A stretch of DNA of 64,000 bases. Origin: Ectocarpus siliculosus (lineage: Eukaryota > Sar > Phaeophyceae > Ectocarpales > Ectocarpaceae). Positions 49,175 to 60,158 of this stretch are shown here, piece by piece; within the stretch, counting starts at the first letter, position 1; each line of letters begins with the position of its first letter. The notes under the pieces are model-generated. The model did not search any database. It had not been told where the DNA came from and worked only from the letters and a program-made list of their open reading frames with translations. Both the position numbers and the translations under genes were made by a program. The DNA lies in the NCBI GenBank assembly GCA_000310025.1, contig FN649738.1, forward strand, positions 3,026,195 to 3,090,194. The letters run 5' to 3'.

Positions 49175-50996
49175 AGAAAAAAGGCAGGTAGTAGGAGTTG
49201 ACCAGCCGAGTGTGTACATAATTCGTCTGGTTCGCGCTCCTAGTATTGGCCGTCTTGCTCTCAATAACAGGACGACCTTAGTGGACTGTGTTGAGTCGTT
49301 TGGACTCCTTTTATTCTGGCTGTAGAGCGGTTTAGGGATCAAACCCGACAGCTGGGATTATGCTTCACGCGCACTGGTTTTTCCTAGACCACCATAAGAT
49401 ATACGGCATCAAACTCCACTCTTGGACATGAATCGTGCACACTTACCTTCACATCAAAAAAAACTTCAAAGGTGCGGGGCGGAAAGGGTTTATGGACTAT
49501 GACCTACCTAAGGAGAAGGGAACACACTCTTCTTGTGCGGTTCAGCGTATGGTAGCACGCACTGTCCCTCACCTGTGCAACTTGCATCGATTCTAGACCA
49601 CAAACACGCTTCTCTCAAGCGAGTCAACAACGTTAGCAAGGCCTGCAGGGTCGCCGGGTGTCTTTTGTGCATGCGATGTTGTCCAGCGACGCTCGTGTGC
49701 CAAGCTGATGGACGATCGCTCGCTCACAGAAACGACACATACTTGTGTAACTTCGCTATTAACATCGGAGCACTAGCGATAGGGTTAGGATAATTCGAAT
49801 TCTCATAAGTACACAGCTGCACCGTACCAGATTCCCATATCCACTTCAGCGCAGTGTGTAGAGCCAGCTTCTCCCCAACTTCCAACAGTTGAGTATTTGT
49901 TGGGCGTACTGGGCCACCCAAAGTACTATTTCCCGTGAACGCGTGGTATTGTTCTCCGCGAGAGTCAAGCACAGCTGGTACCTTGTCAAACGAATTCAGG
50001 GTGAAAGGCACCCAGGGTATTGAAACCCACCTTAAAACACAGCAAACGGATCTCGCACCCCACTTCTCGCTTTAGTGATACACCCAAAGCGCGATGGGGT
50101 TTCGGAAAGAACGGAATGGGTTGTCTCAGCGCAGAGTTGTGAACAGAAGCAGATGATTTATTAAACCGGGACGTTGCTATGTGCCGAGCTCCGGAACGGT
50201 TCTCACTTTCATCGTCAAGCAGCCCTCCACGGTTCCGCAGTAACAATCGCGATGACAAAGGCGCGTTTCCGCGGAAAGCTGCCGCGTGCCATCGACAAAC
50301 CACCGTGACAAGTGACAGATTCGTCTCTCTCTTTCTATTCGATGCGTGAGCCATCTTGCGCTAATCATTGCATGTACAACATGCGCCAAGCAGCACACAC
50401 TTCGACGACATCATTGCCGCAACTCTATGCCAGCCTACATCAACATAGTCGTCACTTTCGTCACCCCACCGCTAACCGCGAATAAAAAAAAGGAAACTCT
50501 AAAAACCTCTACCGCCGAGAATTGGTTGCTTGTCAGCCAGCAACCAAAAGATCCGCTGCAATTCAGCCAACCTATTTTTCGCTGATCCTAAAGAATCGAC
50601 GCCTGTTTTGTGTCCCAGTTATCTCTGGAAGACCGCAGGTCACACAGAAGTTTTCATCTCCCTGAGTCCCCCCCACCTCTACGAAACTTTCCTTCAGCGT
50701 CACCGCAAGAATCTACGTGTATGCTACAGTTGGCAGCAAATACCCCGCAGTCGGGCCGGCAATAAACATACTTACAACACAAAGGACACAGCCGCCACCA
50801 CCCGACGCTCAGTGACCGATTGTTCCTGGAAATAGCTTTTGGTATCCTATGTGCTTCTGGCCTTGATATCTGTAATTTCACAAAACAAAACAAAAGAACA
50901 TACTGCTGAAATACGTGGCAGTCGTATCCCAGCCAAGCACAAAAATTGGTCCATGCACAAGATTTTCCCAGCTGCCGCTTCTACGATCCTCTCTAT
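49175..50996. other. Intergenic between convergent genes
   Basis: This holds the 3' ends of the dynein-docking gene (plus) and membrane-LRR gene 2 (minus). Short frames occur on both strands without domains or matching splice sites. No repeat or RNA gene was recognised. Confidence 0.45.
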
Positions 50997-53900
50997 CTAT
51001 CCCCACTCGTTCGTCCAGCTCGCTACTGATATTTCGCAGTTCGGGAATAGCTGCCCAAGCCTCTCTTCGTCCTCCACCCCTGTTGTAGAGCAGGTCACAT
51101 TGGGCGAAGCGCAACAACGGTAAACGAGGAAGGACATGTTGGGTATAAATGAGCGGAGAACTACATGCACTCGCCCTCCCTCTAGTACTTGAGCGCAATG
51201 TTCTGAGCAAAGGGCTGCAGATTTTAGAGGGATTTTCGCGAGGGCTTCTACAGGACGCGACAAGATACAGTGAAACGCCGCCCTTGTCCTGCCGTCGCTT
51301 CCTGGCAAAAATTCCGAAATTCATGCACAAGAAACCCGGAAAGCGAATGTTACTCCGAAACTGCTGCCGATAGGGCCTTCAAATATTGTTTGCCCCCTCT
51401 CAGCTCGGAAGTGAGTGCTCCCAAGATTTGGTTGCTACACCCCGCCGTGCCGTGCAACAATCCCCGCACATGTTCATGACCGGATGCATCCACAAAGCGT
51501 GGGTCAGCAGCAGCTTTATCACTTCCAATTTACTTGCCTAGGAAACAAAACCGCTCTCCGCCTCTCACCTCGCAGCTGACCCGTCGCGAGATTTAGTTGC
51601 TGCAAATCGGTGAGTGCCGCCAGCTCCTGGGGGATCTCTCCTGCGATCGCGACCGCGGAAGGGAGTCGGGGTGGTTGAATCCAACAAGAGTTACGGAGCT
51701 ACCAGCAAGGGGTGTACGGTTTTTCGGGCGCCAAGCCCAGCTGAAGTATGGCACCTGCAGCCGGGCTTGGAGTGGACGCACATCGAGAGTCCAGACGGCA
51801 GGCGCACGCTCGAAGACCGAGTCGGCTCGATGTAGTCGCCCGTGGCAGGGAAAAAAAAAACGAAATAAGGTCTAACGTGACCCAAAACACGCAAGCGAGG
51901 GGCGGCGTGTGAGCATGCGCACGACGAGCGGTGAAAGGGAGCTCAACTCTGTTTCGAGATCCCCGCACCTGTGACAAGGTTGCCGCCGAGGTAGAGCACC
52001 CGAAGGGCGCGGAGTGTTCCCAGTTCCCGGGGGAGCGCGCCTGCGATGGCAGTTGTTGGAGGCGACCAACGCTCAGAATCATTCTTCTGGTGGAAAGTTA
52101 CCGTCTGAAATAGGACCCATTCGATTCTCTCGTTTCGCGACCGACTGTTGTGAGATAAGCCGGGTAGGTTGGATAAAGCTTGCCCTCAGACGAATGAGAC
52201 ACGACGGACAACCGGTAAACATGCTGTCACAAATCCGACTTCTGGCGACAAACGGGAAAAAAACGCCTCCCCAGGAAATTTTACACGCTGAGGCTTCGCG
52301 CGGGTCACTCAAATCGTTACCAATGTCGAGAAGATACTTCGCGGTGGGGTCAAGAACTACGGATAAGAAGAGGCCGCCATGTTTGAGACTCACCACCCAG
52401 CTTGTTGCGATCCAAGTAGAGCCGCTCAAGCTTGCTCAGGTTCCCAAGCGCGGCAGGGATGGTGCCTGCCAACCATAGCCAAGTTACAACCGCACGAAGG
52501 TGAGGCGGAGTAGCGAAGTCTGGATTAGGCTGACGAGAGGAGAGACCACAAGTCAAGGTGAGGCGTCCTTGTCGGATTTAGGTTGGAAGGGTGGAGAAAA
52601 AGTGCCCGGGGTGCAATAAGTCGGATAGTGATTCTCATCGCTGTACAGAGTAGCGGATGCAAAAGCACATTCCGTGAACGGCCGAACAGGGTGGCGTAAT
52701 TGGCAGGCCGAGTGTTGTGTCGCGATGGGAAGTGGTAGCGTTAGCAACTTGTGTCGGGCATGTCATATAGGCCCCATCTTGACAAAACTAATACCGATCC
52801 TCGTCACTAATACCGATCCTCGGCTCCGTACTGATTTGTTCTCGACACCACCACCGCCAAACTACATCGAAAACCTCCCTTTGCGGAGCAAACATCTCAC
52901 CCGTAAGCTCGTTGTCTTGAAGGTTCAGCTCCCGCAGCTCTCGGAGGCCGCCCAGCTCCGGAGGTATATGACCTTCCCAGGAACATTGAATTCAGAGGGT
53001 TAAGGTCCACCGTGCGAATTTCGGTAGGGGACAAAACCGGTCGAGTTCGGCTTGAGGAATCATGAGCCCATAGAAACTTGGCTGCGTCACACTGCTGTTC
53101 CAATGTTTTTCAAGGTACTACCGACCCACGGAACAGAAGCTCACCGACCAGTCTGTTGCCCCCGAGGTTGAGCGTGGTCAAGGCGGTGAGGTCCCCGAAA
53201 CTCCCCGGGATGACTCCTGAAAAACGTGAGGCCGGAGAGCAGAGATTTCGAGCTCCGAATCGTATCCGGTACGCTGCGGGTCGCGCCTAAAGAGACACCT
53301 TCCGACTGTGCGAGGTAGAGTGAGAATTGGCTTGACGAAGAGTCCCTGCGCACTATGGCCGTTCTAACTGCTTCCGAACCAAGCTCGGTAGGGTGATTAC
53401 GGCGCTGCTTCTGTGCTCGACAAGCACAACCACCAGAAAAGCGACAACGACGGAAACGAAACCGCAAAGGTTGCCGCTCTCATTGTAGGCTGCAGTTATC
53501 ATCGGACAGTTGGCACGGATCGGAGAAGTCGGAGAGTTGGCACCACAGCAGTAGTGAGACAAAAAAAAAAGATAGTGCCCATGACCATTGATTGTCCCAT
53601 CCAATCCCCCCACTGGTCGGGAGGACCGAGGGAAGGACGGTCTCTATCTAGACCTTGCTGGCGAATCTTGATTCCGTCTTCACTCACCCCCGAGTGCGTT
53701 TCCATTGAGGTCTAACTCTGTTAGCTGCAGCACGTCTCCTAGCGAAGGTGGGAGCGATCCTGCACAAAAAAAGCGCGGAAAACTGGTCAGAACCGTTTGG
53801 ACAGCTGTTTGTGAAAGCGACGCAACTGCAATGCGGCAGGGGGTCCGGCAACCACGTCCGGACACCCGTTGGAAGGGCTACGGCGAAACGCTCACATGAG

Positions 53901-55060
53901 GTCAACTTCTAGGTATCCCAACGCTACGGCCGAGCAAGCCGAGACCCCAAGAAACACTCCTTGCCTTTCAGTCCAAAACGCCCGAGGTTCAACCTTGAAA
54001 CTTCCAGTTTCTCTCGAATGTAGCCCAACTCTCCGTTCAAGAAGCCGGGGTCCACTTGCATGACTTGGAAGGCGGTTGCCAGGAGACGCTTGGAATTTCT
54101 CTCGGTAGGCATTGCGGCATTCTCCGCCCCAAACCTGTTCACGAGGACTGCGAGACTAGCCGCGTTGGCAGCCAGCTCCTCGGCCTTGTGTCGGGCGTTC
54201 AGCAGGTGCTGCACAACCCCGGGGTCCGTGTCTATCATGCGCAGCTGCGACGACATGGGCAGATCCGTCCGGGTCGCGAACCCCTCCGCCATCTTGGCCA
54301 GCAGCGCGAACCCAGCCGTGGCGATGTTCAGCACGCCGGCCACCGACGTCGGAGAGGTCACCCAGGTGATCACGAGCTGCGGGATGTCTTCGACGACCAC
54401 GTTCAGTAGCAGCTGCCAGCCCAGGGGGACGTGCTGCAGAGGGCTGAGGGCCCTACCCCTTCGGCACCACGTCCACGCTTCGCTGACGGGGTGAAACTCC
54501 AGCGTGAGCAGGACGTACATGACGGTGCCGACGACGGTGAGCACGAACGCGACGTCAGCGACGAGCTCCTGCGCGTCTTCCAGCCCTTCCTGCAGGAAGT
54601 ACCAGTCCGCGAAGAGGTCCAGGTCCGACACCACCGACGTCAGGACCGTCAACGGCGTCACCTTCTCCCAAATGGCGCTCCTTTTGAGGGTCCTCCTGAG
54701 GTCTTCCGAATTGCCACCGGCATCCGTGAACGGTGAGCCCATGCTGTCTTGCCCTGCCGGAGAGGGACAGACCTCGAACGGCGACGCGCTATTTCTTTTC
54801 GCCCCGGCGTGTCGGCTACTACCGGTGGTGCCGTGTGTGCGGTACTGGCCCTGGCGCTTCCGCTTGACAAGGTCTGCCGGGAGAGCTGACGCCAGCGAAG
54901 CTTGTGCTGATGCGCCATGGTCTTCTTCGTCCACGCGGGTATGTTCGCCACTCAATTCGCCCACGCATGTCTGCCCCTGCGACGCCCGATGCTTGATGTT
55001 GGTCCAGCTGCAAAAATCGTACCACAGATACAGACACGCCAGGTACGCTAGCCGAAGCAT
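50997..55060 (-). CDS. Multi-pass membrane protein with six single-exon LRRs (membrane-LRR gene 2)
   Basis: Exon 1 (53965-55060) starts MLRLAYLACLY, matching MLRLLYLAFLY of the paralog at 18564, so this ATG is preferred over upstream frame. It encodes 365 residues: an extra hydrophilic segment (about 25-125), DLDLFADWYF (146-155), hydrophobic 170-187, LLNVVVEDIPQLVIT (218-232) and hydrophobic 238-257. Its donor is GCAAGG, a GC-AG intron, at the position where the paralog has GTGAGA. LRR exons, all 72 nt and phase 1: 53688-53759, 53145-53216, 52901-52972, 52394-52465, 51969-52040 and 51569-51640. A likely terminal exon is 50997-51079 (phase-1 CAACAG acceptor), encoding a Trp/Cys-containing tail ending SWTNEWG-stop. 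The total is about 536 aa. The architecture suggests a membrane receptor or scaffold with an LRR recognition domain. Resemblance to XK-related proteins is inference; no signalling domain is visible. Confidence 0.85.
51569..53759 (-). repeat. Array of six single-LRR exons, gene 2
   Basis: Six exons of exactly 72 nt, each splitting a glycine codon at both ends and each encoding one LRR, for example GTIPAALGNLSKLERLYLDR followed by NKLGG. Introns are 172 to about 470 bases. The fifth and sixth repeats (LVTG, QLRG ends) lack the usual N-x-L spacing, so the C-terminal repeats are less canonical. Confidence 0.88.
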
Positions 55061-56655
55061 CAACGTAGATCGTAAGGGACGTAAACGCTCGCTCCTCGCT
55101 TTTCCCTGTTGCCAGAAGGAGCAGGAAAGAAAGAGGAAGCGGAAGTTGTCACACTGCGTTAAAATTGGCACCGAAGACGGAAGCCTGCAAAACTCAGATT
55201 GGGGCTGGGGAGCCAAAAGACTGCTGTGATCAACAGGAAACAAAAAACGATTAGGTGTTTGTTGCCCGGAAAAGCGGGAATTGGCTCTCGTTTGGAGAAA
55301 TATCAAATGCACCGATTTTCGGAAAACGGGAAGAATATTATAGATTGGGATCGCACCCCCCAGTTGGTGACCTCAATGTTAGAGTCTTCCTCGGCAGGGC
55401 CGCATACACTAAAAATAGCAAGCTTGTCGTGCAGCACCCACGTGTCGCCCGCTACCTCCATGTGATTGATTGTGTGCGCGTGTCAACCTTTCACTCCCCA
55501 TAATATGCGCTGTACTGCTGTAGAGAGCCAACGGCCGGCAGTGCAAAGTTTGTGGTAGAACAAGGCTGAGGATGATGCTTGGACCACTGGCATAAAATCT
55601 GATGCTCAGCAATCGTCATGTGGGTTGATTTGTTGTTACAACTCCCCGTGTGGTAAACGTGGTCTATCGCTCTTGGCAGCCCCTCTACACCTCCCGCCAG
55701 CAATTTTGAATCTCAAGCTAGCCAATGTGGTTGCACATTTAGTACTACATAAATACAGGTCTTTTAGCCTATTTCGCCAAAAAAGCTAGGTGGTTGACTC
55801 CTCCAGATGACCTTAACCCTTATGTGACTGCAAGGCCGATTCAGCTCCGTTCTCAGCTCCGATCACTTTGCGTGCCGAAAGATCGCCGTTGTGCCTCGGC
55901 TAAGAGCAAAAAACATACATAGAGACCAGCAGGGAGACACAGGCAGTCCACCCTAAAAGCACGCTTATCAGCAATGCGCACAGGACTCACATAGTACAAT
56001 ACTATTCACCCATGCCTAATCTCTCTGACGTGGGGCAGATATCCTTTCCAGATCCAATCTACTGCCTACCGGCTGTCCAAGATTCAAAACCAAAATACCA
56101 CCACTGGAGGGTACATACAAGTACAGCACCCTGAACATGTGATCAACCCGGTGCCGCATCCGCGTGGGAGAGCAGAGAAAGCGCACACCGGAGCCGATGC
56201 TAACGTACTGCCTCGGTGCTTGATGTTGTTGTGATTGCGGTGCGTGTGGTTCCCAATATTGGGAGTGAAGGGTGGTTCGTCTGCTGTGTGCGAAATTTCG
56301 CTCAAAGGCGAGAGTTTTCGGGACTACAGCTCCGATCACAGCTCCGATCACAGCTCTCTATTTGTAGTACAGAATAGTTAAATTTATCACGATTTTTATG
56401 CATTTTGTGTGATAGTGGATGATGGTCTCGATTCTCTGATGAGCGGGCCGGTTTTTTGTCGATCTGGCGCTTCTGTGAGGCGGTTTCCCGTCAGCGTCTT
56501 CGCATCCTAGCGCCGCTAGCATTTGCGCTTGCCGTATGTTCTGTCCAAGGATGAGGTGGAGAAGATGTGCCAACAGGTATTGCTTGCACAGGTACATCCT
56601 CTGTGCGGATGGTTGCTGTCGGAGACAGGCATGCACACCTCCTCAGAAACTACTG

Positions 56656-56669
56656 CTGCTGTACAGCAG
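56656..56669. repeat. 14-bp perfect palindrome CTGCTGTACAGCAG
   Basis: A perfect palindrome. About 30 bases further on, 56693-56716 is an inverted repeat with arms TACTACTG and CAGTAGTA. Related CTGCTGTAC/GTACAGCAG words recur in other intergenic stretches of this window (36479-36493, 20582-20592). Confidence 0.6.
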
Positions 56670-58584
56670 TCTATTTCTCTCCGCATAGCTGCTACTACTG
56701 CTGTACAACAGTAGTACTACTGTACTCCTGTTCGTCACCCTTACATATACCGCGTCCCCATCCCTGTGAGCCCCACACATGGACCCACTGCTGCACCATC
56801 CTTGCCGCCGTGATTTACGGGTGTACACGCATGGTTGGAAGATCTTTGACCGCAGAGAGCCAGTTGTGGGGAAAAAAACAAAAAAATTCAAATTAACCCA
56901 GTCACCTAAGGGTTAGACTAAAGCAGTCCCTAATGGGCATGGCGGGATGTGGTCGTACAGCAAAAGGTAGTGTATGTAGTGGGTGAACCTCGGGTTCAGG
57001 AAACTTCCGCTGAATTTATTTTGTCGGGGTATGGGGATAACATTCGGTTCACCCACACACGCAGGACACAGGCACAACTTCCGAGACTGCATCCGTCTCG
57101 GCCAGCGATCACCGATCTATCTTATTGTACTCGACAAAACCAAAACCATACCACCTTACATGCCTCAAATCTGCGATATCCAATTTACTGACCAGACGTG
57201 TGTCAAGTCGGCAAGCACATCTCAGAGGAGAGAATACCTGTATCTCCACAACTTGCCACAACCAAAAGCAGTCATACCTGGGCTGGAGATGTGGCTCGCG
57301 CCCACCGCGTAGGAAAGTCTCCTCTCTCTCTCCCTCTCCACCATACGATGAGTTGCGCGCTGCTGTTGGTGTGTGTGGTATGGTGCTCTTTGCCGGGTGG
57401 TCCACAGCAGCACCTCTAGCAACCCGATGACCCGATTGGCCCTTGCACCGCGACTGTGCCGTCATCGAAAACGCCTCCGTTCACAACTTGTTGATTCTGT
57501 TCTTATATCCCCCCGCTCAAAGCTTTCGAAAGCGGCGCCGCGCGGCGGTGGGTGTGCGAGCGATATCAGGAGGAGGTTGCGAGTTTCGGGCAACATTGGT
57601 TGAGAGTAGCATGGAACTGTCGGAGCTGTAACTCACTTCCCGTAGTAACAACCGGCTGCTGTGTTGGCTTTTTGGTTTCCCACAATCGACACAGTGGCAA
57701 CACCTTCATTCAGGAATTCCCGGGGTGGGGATGATGACATCAATGTAAGCTGCGCTTGTTCCGGTAGGAACAAGGTTTCCGTGTTTTTCTCATGTTCGAT
57801 TAAGGTGTTTTCATGATGCGCGGAATGGTGCGAGACCCGCTGTTGGTGATTCGGATACAATACGTTTTCGTAACTTATCTCAGGCATTGCAAGCAAACGA
57901 ACACGGGTTGTTCATCATCATCAAACGAATCACAGAGCGCCGAGAAAAATGATGAGTACAGCAGTGCTCGGGCGTCTCATTGTACAGGACCCCCTTTGTG
58001 ATAAGTTTTTATCGCATTCGACCCCGTGATGCGTGTGATCGCATTCGTTCTCAACTACAGTATCAACGCCCACCGACGATTTCCTTTCACAATATATTTT
58101 ATTGGTGAGCCTGCTACGCTGGGTCAGACGGTGCATGCATTCAAGACAAAAATTAGGTTAGCCGACGCACACAAAATTAACAAAACTCCAGCACCCAACC
58201 GCGTTCGGGCGAGGCAAGCCTTTGGCTTTGCACCTCGCATAGAAGCACCGCAATCCTTTTAACCCAGTAGTGTGGTTCACACACAGCGTGACGATGTCAA
58301 TCAAGCAGATGGAGGTACCTAGATACACAGCTATAGCACACCTGATCTCGTGCAAAATTGGTTGGAACAACATCAACAACACGGAAAAACGACACGGCCG
58401 CCAGACAGGAGCGCGAACGACGCTTCCTTCCTTTCGATCCCATCGCCTACCAGCACAATGCTACTTCTCGTCGAGGAAATAAGCGCGCCACGGGGTCATG
58501 CACACCAGCAGAGACGCCAAAACAAATACAAATGAAAGCAAACCACCCCGACAGCTTAAGACACAAAAAGGAACCTGAGAACAG

Positions 58585-58770
58585 CCCACCCACTACAATG
58601 CACACGAACACCTCTGCAACTCCCAGCGTCAACTCCCTATCGCCCGGATCACCACTTGCTCGTCGCTGCTTGTGCCCCACCCACCCACTAAATGCCGACA
58701 AACACCTCTGACCCCCCCGCCGCAGCGCCAACTCCCTATCGCCCGGATCGCCACTTGCCCATCTCGATCT
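58585..58770. repeat. Diverged tandem duplication, period about 95 bp
   Basis: Two units share CCCACCCACTA, AACACCTCTG and CAACTCCCTATCGCCCGGAT followed by CCACTTGC. They begin near 58585 and 58680. No coding role is evident. Confidence 0.7.
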
Positions 58771-60158
58771 CCTCTTCGACGGTGTTTGCGCCCCCCTCCC
58801 CTATGACGACACATACGCACGTCCGTCCATACATATATACATTACAATAAACACTAAGGGTTTTACCCGAACCACCTACCACGGAGTGGCGGTATATCGT
58901 CCAGGCCTCCCGTGCCGCCCACCGCCGCGGGCTCTCCGATTGTACCGCCCGTGCATGCCGTTCGCAAACAACCACGTCCCTCACGATTACACTGCGTCCG
59001 CCAAGACAGACTACACTTGCGCTGTTGCATGCCAATGACACCGTCATCAATACTCTGGCACGCATCGAACTCCGAAAATTCCTCGAGCAATACTTCCATC
59101 CATCCTGTAGCGGCAGTACTTCACAGGGGAACTAGTTGTCTGCTCAAGGAAAAGCCACACCTATCGTCGTTGTAAATCACCCCCATGTGCCCACGCCGCG
59201 CGCTCCCTGTCTCGACTTACCCTTTATCTCTGATGCTCCAACACAATCCTCAAACACAGGAGAAGCAAAGGTGGACCACGCTACCTAGCTGTCGAAGAGC
59301 GACAGGCCGAGGGATCACCGCATCATATGCACCAGCATCCATCTCTTCCACACCCTCCTTCGAGCCTTATGGACCCACCGCCGCCTCATCAAGCAGACAA
59401 AAAACTACGTGGACCCCTTCACACCAAGCCATAATAAACACCTGACACTCACGCATATTCGCATCTCTTTGGTGGGTGTTGCCCTCGACTCAACTCTTCC
59501 CCTTTATCGTTGCACCCGCAGAGACAAAAAACACACAAAGTTCACCACCCCGAACCCCTAGCAAACCTGCACCGACCTCTTCGGCCATCGGTTCGCGTGA
59601 TAAATAGTTCGCCCTCAACACTCGGCCCTAGCTGCTCTTTACACTCGCCCTCACAGAGGTTTGTTTTCTCCTCCCCCTCTCCTCTCCATTTTCACAAACC
59701 CAGGGGCCTTCCGCCCCCCCCGGTCGCACCATCACTTTGCTCTATCCAACAGGTATCGTGCATGTGTTCCCCTGCCGGCGTGCTGCTTTCGCCCCCGGCT
59801 GCCGGGACGGTGTCGACAAAAAACGGCACAGTGTCAACACTCCCCGAAACGCCTGCCCTTCGGTGGCGGTGGACGTACTCCCCGCAGGGTAAAAAGCGCC
59901 TACAAACGTCCCCCTCTTTTTCCAAAAATGCCTGTACCTTTTGCCGGAAGATGTTCCGTCACGACCATAAGCTAAACGAAGAGAAAGGACCGCACAAATG
60001 AGTCTGGAAAGCGCCAACACAGCAGTCCGTCCGTCCACACGCGCGCCTAAAATTATTCACCCACATGGCCGTTTGACGAGGCGAAGCGCCCGCCGCCTCA
60101 GACCGTCAGCACCTCGGAACACATCTCGCCACTTCTCTCCCGAGAGGGAAAAGCGATC

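Larger units (their letters stand above)
55061..60158. other. Long gene-poor stretch
   Basis: About 5 kb without a supportable gene, upstream of membrane-LRR gene 2 and downstream of the START gene. It contains a 14-bp palindrome at 56656-56669, an inverted repeat at 56693-56716, a diverged tandem duplication at 58585-58770, and a pyrimidine-rich plus strand from about 58500 to 60000. A 163-codon Pro/Ser-rich frame at 59510-60001 has low-complexity composition and no partner exon. Confidence 0.45.

Noticed and set aside
59510-60001. 163-aa plus-strand frame rich in Pro and Ser
   Set aside because: Composition follows the pyrimidine-rich strand; no domain or partner exon.
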